Part shown: positions 31,390 through 40,832 of the stretch, in pieces
Numbering within the stretch: the first letter of the stretch is position 1
Layout: each line of letters opens with the position of its first letter
From: Sphingomonas lycopersici
GTDB taxonomy: Bacteria > Pseudomonadota > Alphaproteobacteria > Sphingomonadales > Sphingomonadaceae
Assembly: GCF_026130605.1 (NCBI RefSeq)
Contig: NZ_JANFAU010000002.1
Span: forward strand, 496,001-560,000
Length of the DNA: 64,000 nt
Reading direction: 5' to 3'
Notes under the pieces: model-generated
What the model was told of the DNA's origin: nothing
The model's database searches: none
The model's input: only the letters and a program-made list of their open reading frames with translations
Made by a program: the position numbers and the translations under genes

Positions 31390-31463
31390 GGCGCCGCCAA
31401 TTCGCGCGCCCGAAGCGCGAAGGCAAGCGGGCGCCGCACGAAACGACGCCCGCCTGCGCTGAT

Positions 31464-32507
31464 TTACCAGAAGATGTCGTAGATCACATCGACCACTTCG
31501 CCGCTGTCGACGTCGACCAGCAAGGCGTCGTTGTAATAGCGCACCCAGCGATACGGGCCGTAGACTTCCGGCAGGCGATAGGTCCACGGATCGTCGATCC
31601 AATAATCCTCGACGAACAGCGGCGCCGACAGCATCACCCCGACCGAGAAACGGCGATAGCCGTAATCCCAGCCATAGGGCGCATAATAGCGCGGCAGGTG
31701 GAACACCGAGCGGTTGCGGTAGCGGTAATTGCTCCAATTGTACCGCGTGTCGCGCCGCCAGTCGCGGTTCCACGCGCGGCGGTCGTCATGGCCATAGCGA
31801 TCGCGCACGAAATCCCGGCGGTCGTTCCAGCCCGAGCGGACATCGCGATTGTCGCGCCCGCGATTCTGCCAGCGCGCGCGATCGTCGTTCGACGGGCGGC
31901 CCTGCCACCCGCCGGGTTGACCCGGCTGGCGCTGACCGTCCCAACGACCGGGCTGCCCGGGCTGTCCCGGTTGACCCCGACCGTCCCAACGGCCCGGCTG
32001 CCCAGGCTGACCCTGACCGTCCCAACGACCCGGCTGTCCCGGTTGTCCCGGCTGGCGCTGGCCATCCCAACGGCCCGGCTGCCCGGGCTGGCGCTGGCCA
32101 TCCCAGCGACCCGGCTGCCCGGGTTGCCCCGGCTGGCGCTGGCCATCCCAACGGCCCGACTGCCCGGGTTGCCCCGGCTGGCGCTGGCCATCCCAACGGC
32201 CCGACTGCCCGGGTTGCCCCGGCTGGCGCTGGCCATCCCAGCCACCCGGCTGCCGCTGGCCGTCCCAACGACCGGGCTGGGCCTGATCGCCGCGCGGCTG
32301 CCATTGCGGGCGCTGCGCCTGATCCCAGCGCTGTTGGGGCTGAGCCTGCGGTTGCGGCTGCGGGCGGGGCGCCTGTTGCTGCGGAGCTGCCTGGCGCGGC
32401 GCACCGCGATCGCCGCGATCGCCACGCTGCCAGCCCTCCTGTGCCGACGCGGCGAGCGGCAGCAGCGAGGCTGCTGCGGCCAGCGCGGCCAATATCTTCT
32501 TCGTCAT
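31464..32507 (-). CDS. RcnB family secreted protein with long Gly/Gln/Pro repeat
   Basis: A 347-aa protein from the ATG at 32507. It has a signal peptide (MTKKILAALAAAASLLPLAASAQ), a central low-complexity repeat based on QRQPGQPGQPGRWDG (about residues 75-200), an Arg/Asp-rich region (NRGRDNRDVRSGWNDRR) and a C-terminal domain with SVFHLPRYYAPYGWDYGYRRFSVG and YGPYRWVRYYNDALLVDVDSGEVVDVIYDIFW, the RcnB fold seen in many small periplasmic proteins. The repeat is unusually long for RcnB, whose members are often below 200 residues. Confidence 0.82.
   Translation of the reverse strand: MTKKILAALAAAASLLPLAASAQEGWQRGDRGDRGAPRQAAPQQQAPRPQPQPQAQPQQRWDQAQRPQWQPRGDQAQPGRWDGQRQPGGWDGQRQPGQPGQSGRWDGQRQPGQPGQSGRWDGQRQPGQPGQPGRWDGQRQPGQPGRWDGQRQPGQPGQPGRWDGQGQPGQPGRWDGRGQPGQPGQPGRWDGQRQPGQPGGWQGRPSNDDRARWQNRGRDNRDVRSGWNDRRDFVRDRYGHDDRRAWNRDWRRDTRYNWSNYRYRNRSVFHLPRYYAPYGWDYGYRRFSVGVMLSAPLFVEDYWIDDPWTYRLPEVYGPYRWVRYYNDALLVDVDSGEVVDVIYDIFW
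31920..32285. repeat. In-frame tandem repeat of the RcnB gene
   Basis: Units of about 36-45 bp encoding the QPGQPGRWDG pattern, with small variations. This stretch could easily expand or contract by slippage. It is protein-coding, not CRISPR. Confidence 0.85.
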
Positions 32508-32624
32508 TCCCGGACACTCCATCGCCGGCGCACGAGCCGGCCCCGATGATATTGCCGGTTATCGCCGAGTCGCAGCGAATGCGGGCTGAACCATGCTGTC
32601 AGCCGATTGAAAGATTCAAAAGTC

Positions 32625-33659
32625 TCAACGTCGTGCTGCGAGCGGGGCGTCTTCGTCCTCCGGCGCCTCGCCGGCGGGGACGCGGGTGCGCACCGCCTGG
32701 TAGCCGAGCGAGGCGCGTGCGCGCACCGGCCCGGCGATATCCGCGACGAGATAGAGCGGCCGCCGCTTCGATTCGATATAGAGCCGCCCGAGATATTCGC
32801 CGATCATCCCCAGCACGAACATCTGCACCGCGCTCAGCACCGTCACGACGAGCATCGTCGAGGTCCAGCCCTGCACCGGGCTGCCGCGGAAATAGCCCCA
32901 GGCGATGTAGAAGAGCAGCAGCAGCGATGCCCCCGCCAGCGCGACCGAGGCATGGCTGGCGAAACGCAGCGGCGCGGTGGAAAAGCCGGTTACGGCGTCG
33001 AACGCGAGCCGCAGCATTTTCGACAGCGGATAATTGGTCTCGCCGGCGTGACGCTCGGCGCGGTCATAAGGGAACGGGACCTGCCGGAACCCGACCCACG
33101 CCACCATCCCGCGGATGAACCGCGCCTGCTCGGGGAGCGAGAGGAAGGCATCGAGCGCGCGGCGCGTCATCAGCCGGAAATCGCCGGTATCGAGCGGGAT
33201 CGGCGTATCGGTCACGCGATCGAGCACGCGGTAGAAGGCCGAGGCGGTGGCCTTTTTGAACAAGGTCTCGCCCTCGCGCTTGCGGCGCACGGCATAGACG
33301 ACATCGGCCTCCTCGCGCGCCATCACCTCGCGCATCTCGCCGAGCAATTCGGGCGGGTCCTGCAGATCGGCATCGAGGATCAATATCTGCTCGCCGCAGC
33401 ACAGATCGAGCCCCGCGGTCAGCGCGAGCTGGTGGCCGTGGTTGCGCGACAGGTTGATCGCCACCACGCGCGGGTCCGCCGCGGCGAGCTGTTGCATGAT
33501 CCGCCAGCTGTCGTCGCGCGAGCCGTCGTTGATCAGCACGATCTCATGATCGTCGCCCACCACCGCATGCGCCGTGGCGGAGACGCGCTGGTGCAGCAGC
33601 GGCAGCGTTTCTGCCTCATTGTAACACGGCACGACGATCGAAAGCTGAAGACGATGCAT
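32625..33659 (-). CDS. Glycosyltransferase family 2 (GtrB/DPM-like)
   Basis: A 344-aa enzyme. The GT-A domain starts with LQLSIVVPCYNEAETLPLL and has the DxD-like ILDADLQDPPE. The C-terminal part has two membrane helices (VALAGASLLLLFYIAWGYF and TMLVVTVLSAVQMFVLGMIGEYLGRLYIE), as in polyprenyl-phosphate glucosyl or mannosyl transferases. It would transfer a sugar from a nucleotide donor to a lipid carrier. An earlier in-frame start at 33671 adds four residues only. Confidence 0.88.
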   Translation of the reverse strand: MHRLQLSIVVPCYNEAETLPLLHQRVSATAHAVVGDDHEIVLINDGSRDDSWRIMQQLAAADPRVVAINLSRNHGHQLALTAGLDLCCGEQILILDADLQDPPELLGEMREVMAREEADVVYAVRRKREGETLFKKATASAFYRVLDRVTDTPIPLDTGDFRLMTRRALDAFLSLPEQARFIRGMVAWVGFRQVPFPYDRAERHAGETNYPLSKMLRLAFDAVTGFSTAPLRFASHASVALAGASLLLLFYIAWGYFRGSPVQGWTSTMLVVTVLSAVQMFVLGMIGEYLGRLYIESKRRPLYLVADIAGPVRARASLGYQAVRTRVPAGEAPEDEDAPLAARR

Positions 33660-33730
33660 GATCAGCCGCACTTATCGGCTGGATGGGGGAAAATCACGCA
33701 AATGTTGCGGTAGAGCCCCGTGCCACGAAC

Positions 33731-33765
33731 CTCCCCCGTTCGACCTGAGCTTGTCGAACGGGGAG
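33731..33765. repeat. REP-like hairpin (CTTGTCGAACGGGG type)
   Basis: CTCCCCCGTTCGAC and GTCGAACGGGGAG flank CTGAGCTT, giving a stem of about 13 bp. Same family as the repeat at 28629. Confidence 0.7.
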
Positions 33766-33792
33766 AGGTGGTCGTGGTTGACGCGAAGCGCG

Positions 33793-35598
33793 TTATGCCG
33801 CGGCGCGGGCGCGTTCCTCGACCATCCGTTCGAGGATCGTCAGCGGCATCGCGCCAGCGCCCAGGATGTCGTGGAAATTCTTCTCGTCGAATTTCGCGCC
33901 GAGGATCGCCTTCGCTTTCTCCCGCGCACGCACCCAGGCGGCATGGCCGACCTTGTAGCTGCACGCCTGCCCCGCCTGGGTGCAGTAACGCTCGATCTCG
34001 CGCTGCGAGCGCGGACGCGCGAAGCCGACGGTCTGCACCATATAATCGGTCGCTTTCTCGCGGCCCCAGCGCTTGGAATGGATCCCGGTGTCGATCACCA
34101 GCCGCGCCGCGCGGAACAGATAGCTCTGCAGGAAACCGGCGCGCTCCAGCGGCGAGGCATAGCCGCCCACCTCGTCCGCCAGCCCCTCGGCATAGAGCGC
34201 CCAGCCTTCCGAATAAGCACTGAAGAACGAAAGCTTGCGGAGCAGCGGCGTCTTGGCCTGCTGCGCGATGGTCAGCTGCAGATGATGCCCCGGCACGCCC
34301 TCGTGATAGGTGAGCGCAGGGAGCGAATATTTCGGCCAGTCGCCGACGCTCTTGAGGTTGATCCAGTAGATCGCCGGGCGCGAACCGTCGAGCGCGGCGA
34401 GGTAATAATAGCCGTTCGAGGCGCCATCCTGGATCTCCACCGGCACGCGGCGAATCTCGAGTGGGGCGTTGGGCCAGTGATTGACCAGCCGGTCGAGCTT
34501 GGCAGTCATCGCCGCGACCCCCGCATTGAGGTCGCGGATCAGTTGCTCGCGTCCCGCAGCGGTATCGGGATAGAGCTGGTCGGCACGCACGTTGAGCGCG
34601 TTGAGCCGCTCGGCAACGCTGCCCTGGGTCAGCCCCTGCCCCTTGAGGATCGTATCGAGCTCGGCGGTGATCGACGCGACCTGCTCCAGCCCCATGCGAT
34701 GCACTTCGTCGGGGCTGAAATTGGTCGTCGTCGCCTCGGCGAGCGCGGCGGCGTAGATCTCGTCGCCCTTCGGCACCGCCCACAGCCCGTCGTCGGTGCG
34801 ACCGTTCGCGCGCAGTTGCTTGACCAACGCGATCTGCCGGTCGAGCGCCGGATAGACCTGCTTCTCGACGATCGCGGACGCCTTGGCCTGCCAGTCGCCG
34901 GCGATATTGGCCTTGGCTGCGCGGGTCGCGAGCGACTGGGTAAGGCCGCTCTGCGCCGCTGCCGGCGATCGCAGCTTGGCCATCTGCGCCAGCGCGAGAT
35001 CGAGCGACCAGCCCGGCGCGACATAGCCGCGCACCGCCTGTTCCTTCTGCTCGGCGGTTTCATTGTCGAGCGAGGTCGCCATCGCCGCAAGTCGATCGAG
35101 ATAGGCGGCGCAATCCTCCGCGTTGACGATCGTATGCGAGGAATTGAGGAAATCGGGCGTCTCGAAATAGACGCCGGCCTGCTGGGTGATCAGATAGGGG
35201 CGCTGGACCGAATCGAGCCCGAACCGGTCGTTCGGCAGCGCCTGCGAATTGAGCGAATAGAGCACCACCTCGCGATCGAGCTTCGCCGCGGGCGACAGGC
35301 TGTCGGGGGAGATGGCGGTGATATCGGCAATCGCGCGCTTCAGCATGCGCTGCCCCTTGGCGCGCCCGGCAGCGGAATTATCCTCCAGCCGATGCTTGAG
35401 CGGGGCATTCGCCCCCTTGTCCATCCCGAGCACCGTCGCGAGCGTCGGCATCTCCGGAAGGATATCGGTCATGATCCGGTCGAAAGTGGCATTGAGCTTC
35501 GCATCGCCCGCTGCGGCGGCTTGTGCGCGCAGCGCGGCAGGCATCAGCGCGAGCGCCGACGCGGCGCCCGACGATGCCAGGAAAGAACGACGATCCAT
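33793..35598 (-). CDS. DUF885 family metal-dependent peptidase-like protein, Tat-exported
   Basis: A 601-aa protein with a Tat-like N-terminus (MDRRSFLASSGAASALALMPAALRAQ). The body matches DUF885: the motif YHEGVPGHHLQLTIAQQ (about residues 426-442) is the family's H-E-x-x-x-H-H zinc-like site, and later VGYASPLERAGFLQSYLFRAARLVIDTGIH and CTQAGQACSYKVGH are typical. Such enzymes are thought to be extracytoplasmic peptidases. The neighbouring S10 carboxypeptidase on the same strand suggests a shared role in peptide use. Confidence 0.85.
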   Translation of the reverse strand: MDRRSFLASSGAASALALMPAALRAQAAAAGDAKLNATFDRIMTDILPEMPTLATVLGMDKGANAPLKHRLEDNSAAGRAKGQRMLKRAIADITAISPDSLSPAAKLDREVVLYSLNSQALPNDRFGLDSVQRPYLITQQAGVYFETPDFLNSSHTIVNAEDCAAYLDRLAAMATSLDNETAEQKEQAVRGYVAPGWSLDLALAQMAKLRSPAAAQSGLTQSLATRAAKANIAGDWQAKASAIVEKQVYPALDRQIALVKQLRANGRTDDGLWAVPKGDEIYAAALAEATTTNFSPDEVHRMGLEQVASITAELDTILKGQGLTQGSVAERLNALNVRADQLYPDTAAGREQLIRDLNAGVAAMTAKLDRLVNHWPNAPLEIRRVPVEIQDGASNGYYYLAALDGSRPAIYWINLKSVGDWPKYSLPALTYHEGVPGHHLQLTIAQQAKTPLLRKLSFFSAYSEGWALYAEGLADEVGGYASPLERAGFLQSYLFRAARLVIDTGIHSKRWGREKATDYMVQTVGFARPRSQREIERYCTQAGQACSYKVGHAAWVRAREKAKAILGAKFDEKNFHDILGAGAMPLTILERMVEERARAAA

Positions 35599-35683
35599 TT
35601 TTGGAAACCCCTTTTAATTTGGGAATGGTGCCAGCGTAACGCCGTGCGCAGGTGTGGCAACCCCATAATACACCCACTCAACC

Positions 35684-35710
35684 GTCATGCCGGACTTGAT
35701 CCGGCATGAC
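35684..35710. repeat. Short intergenic inverted repeat (GTCATGCCGGA type)
   Basis: GTCATGCCGGA and TCCGGCATGAC around CTTGA. Matches repeats near 60762 and is a common sphingomonad REP sequence. Confidence 0.75.
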
Positions 35711-35726
35711 GACAAAAGACCCGACC

Positions 35727-37331
35727 TTATCTCGCCGCAGCCGACCCGCCCGTCGCCAGCGCACGATCGTACCAGGCGGAAAGGTCGCGCTTCATCGCGT
35801 GGAGCGCGTCGGGGTTGAGATAAGTCATGTGCCCCGCGGGATAATAAGTGAAGCTCAGGTTCTTCGCCTGCGCTGGCTCCAGCATCATATGGCCGAGATC
35901 ATATTCGGTGCCGAAGAACGGCGTCGCCATATCGTACCAGCCGTTCATCGACAGCACCTGGAGATAGGGATTGTCGCGCATCGCCGCCGCGAGATCGACC
36001 GCGGTATTGGGGTTGTTCTGCTGCGTGCCGAACCCCGAGCCAGGCGCCTTGTGCTTCCAGTTCCAGTCGAACCCCGCCCCGTCGCGCGCCGACAGGCGAT
36101 ACGGCATGTCGGTCTTATACCCCAAGGTGTTCGAGACATAATCGTGGAAGGTGCCGATGAACGCACCCGAAATCGCCTCCGACGAGGCATCGGTTTCAGG
36201 GCGATCACCCGCCGCGTCGCTATCGACCCCGGTGTAGCGGGCGTCGAACCGGCCGATCGTTCGCCGCTGATCGCGCAGCAATTCCTTCTGGAAACGCGGC
36301 AGATCGATCCGCAGGTTGGCGCGCTTGATGAACTCGGGCGAGAGACCGATCAGCTGGCTCAACTGCGTCGCGATCTGGTCGCGCTCGGCGTCGCCTATCG
36401 ACTGGCCCTTGGCCAGCGCCGAGGCATAGGGGCCAACCGCGAAGGCGCGCGCCTGTTCGACGATCGTCGCGACGTCCGCCGGGCGGTTGGGGATGCGGTT
36501 ATGATACCAGGCGGTCGCGGCGAAGCTCGGCAGATAGTTGAGATAGACCTGATCGAGCCCCGGCTGGCGATAGCCGTAGTTCATGATCGAGGAAAGCAGC
36601 ACGACGCCGTTCAACGCCATCCCGCGATCCTGTAGCTGATAGGCCAGCGCGCCCGAGCGCGTCGTGCCATAGCTTTCGCCGAAGATGAACTTGGGGCTGT
36701 TCCACCGCCCGTTCTTGGTCACGTAACGGATGATCGCGCGCGCGAAGGCGTCGACATCGCCATCGACGCTGTAGAACTGGCTGGGCTTCGTATCGCCCAG
36801 CGCACGCGAATAGCCCGCGCCCATCGCATCGAGGAACACGAGGTCCGTCTTGTCGAGCAGCGTATCGGGATTCGGCCCGAAATCATAAGGCGCGGGGCGG
36901 ATCGATTCGGGATTGCCGGTGCGCAGCCGGACCGGGGCGAACGATCCCATATGCAGCCAGAAGGTCGGGCTGCCCGGGCCGCCGTTGTAGAAGAAGGTGA
37001 TCGGGCGCTTTGTCCCGGGCCGCGTGCCATCCAGCGTATAGGCGGTGTAGAACATCGACCCGGTCGGCTTGCCCTCGGTATCGCGGATCGTCAGCGTGCC
37101 GGCGGTGGCGGTATAGCCAAGCGTGCGGCCGGCGACGGCGACGCTGCCCTTCGACTTCTCCTCGCGCTCCTGCACCGGGGCATTGGCATAGGCCGCCTCG
37201 GCCTCCTGCTTCATCAGTTCGGCATTGTTTTGCGGGGCGCCCTTCCCGCCCTTCTCCGCCGGCTTGGCTTCCTGCGCGGCGACAACCGCCGAGGTGGACA
37301 AGAGCAAAATAGCGATGGCGCGGGCGAACAT
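35727..37331 (-). CDS. S10 family serine carboxypeptidase
   Basis: A 534-aa secreted enzyme. Signal peptide MFARAIAILLLSTSAVVAAQ. The catalytic Ser is in FIFGESYGTTRSG, the Asp in VLSMNGWYDMATPF, and the His in YYPAGHMTYL, the expected S10 triad. FFYNGGPGSPTFWLHMGSFAPV is the oxyanion-loop region. Length is typical. It cleaves C-terminal residues from peptides at acidic pH in other organisms. Confidence 0.9.
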   Translation of the reverse strand: MFARAIAILLLSTSAVVAAQEAKPAEKGGKGAPQNNAELMKQEAEAAYANAPVQEREEKSKGSVAVAGRTLGYTATAGTLTIRDTEGKPTGSMFYTAYTLDGTRPGTKRPITFFYNGGPGSPTFWLHMGSFAPVRLRTGNPESIRPAPYDFGPNPDTLLDKTDLVFLDAMGAGYSRALGDTKPSQFYSVDGDVDAFARAIIRYVTKNGRWNSPKFIFGESYGTTRSGALAYQLQDRGMALNGVVLLSSIMNYGYRQPGLDQVYLNYLPSFAATAWYHNRIPNRPADVATIVEQARAFAVGPYASALAKGQSIGDAERDQIATQLSQLIGLSPEFIKRANLRIDLPRFQKELLRDQRRTIGRFDARYTGVDSDAAGDRPETDASSEAISGAFIGTFHDYVSNTLGYKTDMPYRLSARDGAGFDWNWKHKAPGSGFGTQQNNPNTAVDLAAAMRDNPYLQVLSMNGWYDMATPFFGTEYDLGHMMLEPAQAKNLSFTYYPAGHMTYLNPDALHAMKRDLSAWYDRALATGGSAAAR

Positions 37332-37407
37332 GCGGAAGACTCTCCCTTTTTTACGATACGTAATATCGTTCCAATTGCGCGTTCATGCGCGCGGCGCAAC
37401 ACCCCAT

Positions 37408-37503
37408 CGTCATTCCCGCGCAGGCGGGAATCCATTGCCGGCGTCGTCGCAACTCTATCGGCTAGGCCTGCGTGAATGGATTCCCGCCTGCGCGGGAATG
37501 ACG
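37408..37503. repeat. 29-bp perfect inverted repeat
   Basis: Arms at 37408-37436 and 37475-37503, each containing CATTCCCGCGCAGGCGGG or its complement. The arms are separated by 38 bp. A REP-type element in a 276-bp gap with no gene. Confidence 0.85.
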
Positions 37504-37607
37504 GTGACTGAGGTCAAATTGCTCCACCCCGGCGCAGGATGGGGCCCAGCATCGAGCCGTTCGTAACTGGGGTCCGGCCTGCGCTGGGGTGGTAAAAGGG
37601 GTTCAAC

Positions 37608-39713
37608 TCACACCCGCTCCGCCCCCGCCACCGCATCGGCGGCGCGCAGCGCGGCGAGCAGCCGCATCAGCTGGTGCGCATCATGCACCTCGACGTCGAT
37701 CGTGTTGGTGTGGATGCCGGTATCGCGGCTGTCGAGGCGGAGGTTGATGATGTTCGCCTTATGCTGGCCGATGATCGTCGCGATCACCCCCAGCGCGCCG
37801 GGCTCGTTCTTTACCTCGACCGAGATGCGCGCGACCGCGCCCATCGTCTTGTCGCCCCATTGCACGTCGATCCAGTCGGTTTCCTCGTCGGACCGTTCGG
37901 CGAGATCGGCGAGCGTGCGGCAATCAATCGAGTGCACCTCGATCGACGCATCGGGCCGGCGCAGCCCGACGATGCGGTCGCCCGGCACCGGATGACAACA
38001 GGTCGCCAACTCATAGGCGACGCCCGGCGCGAGCCCCTCGATCGAGATCGCGCTGGATTGCGGCATATTATGCGCGACATCGGCGCCAGCCGACCCCGGC
38101 ATCAACGCCTCCATCACCTGCGCGTCGGTCAGCGTGCGGCGCGCGATCGCGGTCATCAGCTGCACCTCATCGGCGAGCTTGAGGCGCTTGATCCCCTGTT
38201 CCAGCGCATCCGCCGCGAGCGGCGCGGGCAGACGCGTGACGATATCGTCGTAGAGCTTGCGCCCCAGCGCGACGGTCTGCTCGCGCTCGACCAGCCGCAA
38301 ATGGCGGCGGATCGCGGCGAGCGCCTTGCCGGTGATCGCGAAGCTCAGCCAGCTCGGCTGCGGGGTCTGCGCCTTAGAGCGCAGCACCTGCACCTGATCG
38401 CCGTTGTGGATTTCGGTCCGCAGCGGCACGACGCGGCCGTTGATCTTCGCCCCCACCGCCTGATCGCCGAGATCGGTGTGGACCGCATAAGCGAAATCGA
38501 TCGGGGTCGCGCCCTTGGGGAGCTGGATCAGCTCGCCCTTCGGGGTGAAGGCGAAGATGCGATCCTGATACATCGCCATCCGCGTATGCTCGAGCAGTTC
38601 CTCGGGCGTCGCGGCATTGTCGAGGATTTCGACCAGATCGGCGATCCAGTCCTGCTGCGTCTCGGGCCGGACCTTCATGTCCTGCTTGTACGCCCAATGC
38701 GCGGCGAGCCCGTATTCGGCCTCGGCGTGCATTTCCTCGGTACGGATCTGGATTTCGACGCGCTGGTTTTCCGCGTGCATGATCGTGGTGTGCAGCGAGC
38801 GATAGCCGTTGCGCTTGGGCGTCGAGATATAATCCTTGAACCGCCCCGGCACCGCGGGCCAGCGGCGGTGGATGTGCCCGAGCGCGGCGTAGCAATCCTC
38901 CACCGCCGGCACGATCGCGCGGAACGCCATGATGTCGGAAAGCTGCTCGAAGCTGATATGGCGCTCCTGCATCTTGCGCCAGATCGAATAGGGATGCTTC
39001 TCGCGCCCCGAAATATCCGCCTGGACGCCATGACGCGAGAGCAGCAATTTCAGCCCCGAGCCGATCTTGGCGATCTTGTCCCCGCCGCCCGACTTAAGCT
39101 GTTCGAGCCGCCGCGTGATCGATTCATACGCCTCGGGCTCGAGCTGCTGAAAGGCGAGCGTCTGCATCTCCTTCATGAACTCGTACATGCCGATCCGCTC
39201 GGCGAGCGGGGCGTAGATATCCATCGTCTCGCGGGCGATGCGGCGGCGCTTGTCGGGGTTCGCGATGTAATGCAGCGTGCGCATATTGTGCAGCCGGTCG
39301 GCCAGCTTGACCAGCAGCACGCGGATATCGCCCGACATGGCGAGCAGGAATTTGCGCAGGTTTTCCGCGGCGCGCTCGTTCTCGGTCTGCGCTTCGATCT
39401 TCGACAGCTTGGTCACGCCGTCGACCAGCCGCGCGACATTGTCGCCGAACAATTGCCCGATCTGTTCGGGGGTAGCGACGGTATCTTCCACCGTATCGTG
39501 GAGGATCGCGGTGGCGATCGTCTCGTCGTCGAGGTGCAACTCGGTCAGGATGCCGGCGACCTCGATCGGGTGGCTGAAATAAGGATCGCCCGACGCGCGC
39601 TTCTGGGTGCCGTGGGCATTGACCGAAAAGACATAGGCGCGGTTGAGCAGCGCCTCGTCGGCATCCGGGTCATAAGCGAGGACCCGATCGATCAACTCAT
39701 ATTGTCTCAGCAC
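37608..39713 (-). CDS. rsh: Bifunctional (p)ppGpp synthetase/hydrolase (RSH)
   Basis: A 701-aa stringent-response enzyme from the GTG at 39713, giving MLRQYELIDRVLAYDPDADEALL, the usual sphingomonad start; an upstream TTG at 39749 adds 12 basic residues. HD hydrolase: HPIEVAGIL, AILHDTVEDT. Synthetase: SDIMAFRAIVP, IQIRTEEMHAEAEYGLAAHW. Then TGS (FTPKGELIQLPKGATPIDFAY) and C-terminal ACT (RISVEVKNEPGALGVIATIIGQHKANIINL) domains. Makes and degrades ppGpp in response to amino acid or carbon starvation. Confidence 0.93.
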   Translation of the reverse strand: MLRQYELIDRVLAYDPDADEALLNRAYVFSVNAHGTQKRASGDPYFSHPIEVAGILTELHLDDETIATAILHDTVEDTVATPEQIGQLFGDNVARLVDGVTKLSKIEAQTENERAAENLRKFLLAMSGDIRVLLVKLADRLHNMRTLHYIANPDKRRRIARETMDIYAPLAERIGMYEFMKEMQTLAFQQLEPEAYESITRRLEQLKSGGGDKIAKIGSGLKLLLSRHGVQADISGREKHPYSIWRKMQERHISFEQLSDIMAFRAIVPAVEDCYAALGHIHRRWPAVPGRFKDYISTPKRNGYRSLHTTIMHAENQRVEIQIRTEEMHAEAEYGLAAHWAYKQDMKVRPETQQDWIADLVEILDNAATPEELLEHTRMAMYQDRIFAFTPKGELIQLPKGATPIDFAYAVHTDLGDQAVGAKINGRVVPLRTEIHNGDQVQVLRSKAQTPQPSWLSFAITGKALAAIRRHLRLVEREQTVALGRKLYDDIVTRLPAPLAADALEQGIKRLKLADEVQLMTAIARRTLTDAQVMEALMPGSAGADVAHNMPQSSAISIEGLAPGVAYELATCCHPVPGDRIVGLRRPDASIEVHSIDCRTLADLAERSDEETDWIDVQWGDKTMGAVARISVEVKNEPGALGVIATIIGQHKANIINLRLDSRDTGIHTNTIDVEVHDAHQLMRLLAALRAADAVAGAERV

Positions 39714-39816
39714 AAAGGCACGATGGCGCTTTCGCCTATTGCTTTGCAACAGAAATGGTCCGCCGGCCGCATACGGCGACCGGCGGACCCGATTTCATGC
39801 CTTGGGATAAGGCGGA

Positions 39817-40179
39817 TCAGTTCGCGGGGGTCGGCGCCGGATCGGCCTTCGCAACCGCGACATGGCCGCCCTTCGCCTTGGTGTTGCACTCGCCGAGCGC
39901 GGCGGCGTCGAACGCCTTGCCGCCCGCGCTGAACGACGAGATCTCGCCGACGCCGCGTGCGATCAGCTGGCACGCGACCATATCGCGCACCGGCGCCTTG
40001 GCGGTGACATAGGCGCCGTCGCGCAGCGACCACGGCGTGTCACGCGTCATCACCGCGTCCTTGGTCGCCGGGGCGGCCGGGACGGCGACGAAATAGCCCG
40101 CCGGGGTCTGCGCGGACGCACCCGCCGAAGCGAGCAAAGCGGTGGAGGTGAGAACGGCTGCGATGAGGGAGCGAATCAT
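39817..40179 (-). CDS. Small secreted hypothetical protein, 120 aa
   Basis: Signal peptide MIRSLIAAVLTSTALLASAGASAQ from the ATG at 40179. Mature part: VAVPAAPATKDAVMTRDTPWSLRDGAYVTAKAPVRDMVACQLIARGVGEISSFSAGGKAFDAAALGECNTKAK. Two Cys residues could form a disulfide. Not a known family. It is followed by RSH on the same strand. Confidence 0.75.
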   Translation of the reverse strand: MIRSLIAAVLTSTALLASAGASAQTPAGYFVAVPAAPATKDAVMTRDTPWSLRDGAYVTAKAPVRDMVACQLIARGVGEISSFSAGGKAFDAAALGECNTKAKGGHVAVAKADPAPTPAN

Positions 40180-40312
40180 TGTTGCCTCGCACAATAAGTT
40201 GCTAAATAATACCTACATATTGCATATGCGAGTTGCAAGAGAAAACCAATATTTTTGTTCGAAGCCGGCGCGGGGTCGGTTAGGATAGGCTTGAAAACAA
40301 AGGAGCTTTCGG

Positions 40313-40792
40313 TTGGGGAAATTACGCGAACCGCTCAACGAATGCAGTCTTCCGGCAGCGCTGGAGGCGATGGGCGAGCGGTGGGCGTTCCTGATTTTAC
40401 GCGCCGCCTTCAATGGCTTGCACCATTTCGAGGAATTCCAGTCGGAACTCGGGATCGCGCGTAACATCCTCGCCAACCGGCTCGCGCGCTTCGTCGAGCA
40501 CGGGATCATGGAGCGCCAGTCGCTGCCCGAGGATCGTCGCAAGATTCAATATTGCCTGACCGAGAAGGGCCACGCGCTGCTCCCGACGATGGTTGCACTG
40601 CGGCAATGGGGCGAGCGCTGGGAGACCGGGGTGCCGGCTTTTCCGATCCTCGTCGACTCGCGCGATCACCGCCCGATCCAGCCGATCGCGGTGCTCAGCC
40701 ACGACGGCCGCGTGCTGACCAAGGGCGATCTGCACTGGGCGCTGCCCGGCGACGTGGCCGACGCAACCGACATCGCCAACGCGGCGGAATAG
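40313..40792 (+). CDS. HxlR family transcriptional regulator
   Basis: A 159-aa winged-helix protein that uses TTG at 40313 after AAAGGAG. Contains CSLPAALEAMGERWAFLILRAAFNGLHHFEEFQSELGIARNILANRLARFVEHGIMERQ, the HxlR core with one Cys at the start (Cys-sensing in some members). The C-terminal half is a small extra domain (PIQPIAVLSHDGRVLTKGDLHWALPGD). Divergent from the small secreted gene. Confidence 0.9.
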   Translation: MGKLREPLNECSLPAALEAMGERWAFLILRAAFNGLHHFEEFQSELGIARNILANRLARFVEHGIMERQSLPEDRRKIQYCLTEKGHALLPTMVALRQWGERWETGVPAFPILVDSRDHRPIQPIAVLSHDGRVLTKGDLHWALPGDVADATDIANAAE

Positions 40793-40832
40793 CCCCTCCC
40801 CCGTTCGGGCTCAGGGCGAACGGGTTAGATGC

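Noticed and set aside
31920..32285. Possible CRISPR array
   Set aside because: The units are in frame with a protein, lack unique spacers, and vary by codon-level changes.
31698..32549. Plus-strand frame in the RcnB repeat region
   Set aside because: It is the shadow of a tandem repeat and reads as Leu/Pro/Thr-rich low complexity.
37674..39932. Plus-strand frame of 752 codons
   Set aside because: It is antisense to the RSH gene, whose HD, synthetase, TGS and ACT domains are all present on the minus strand.
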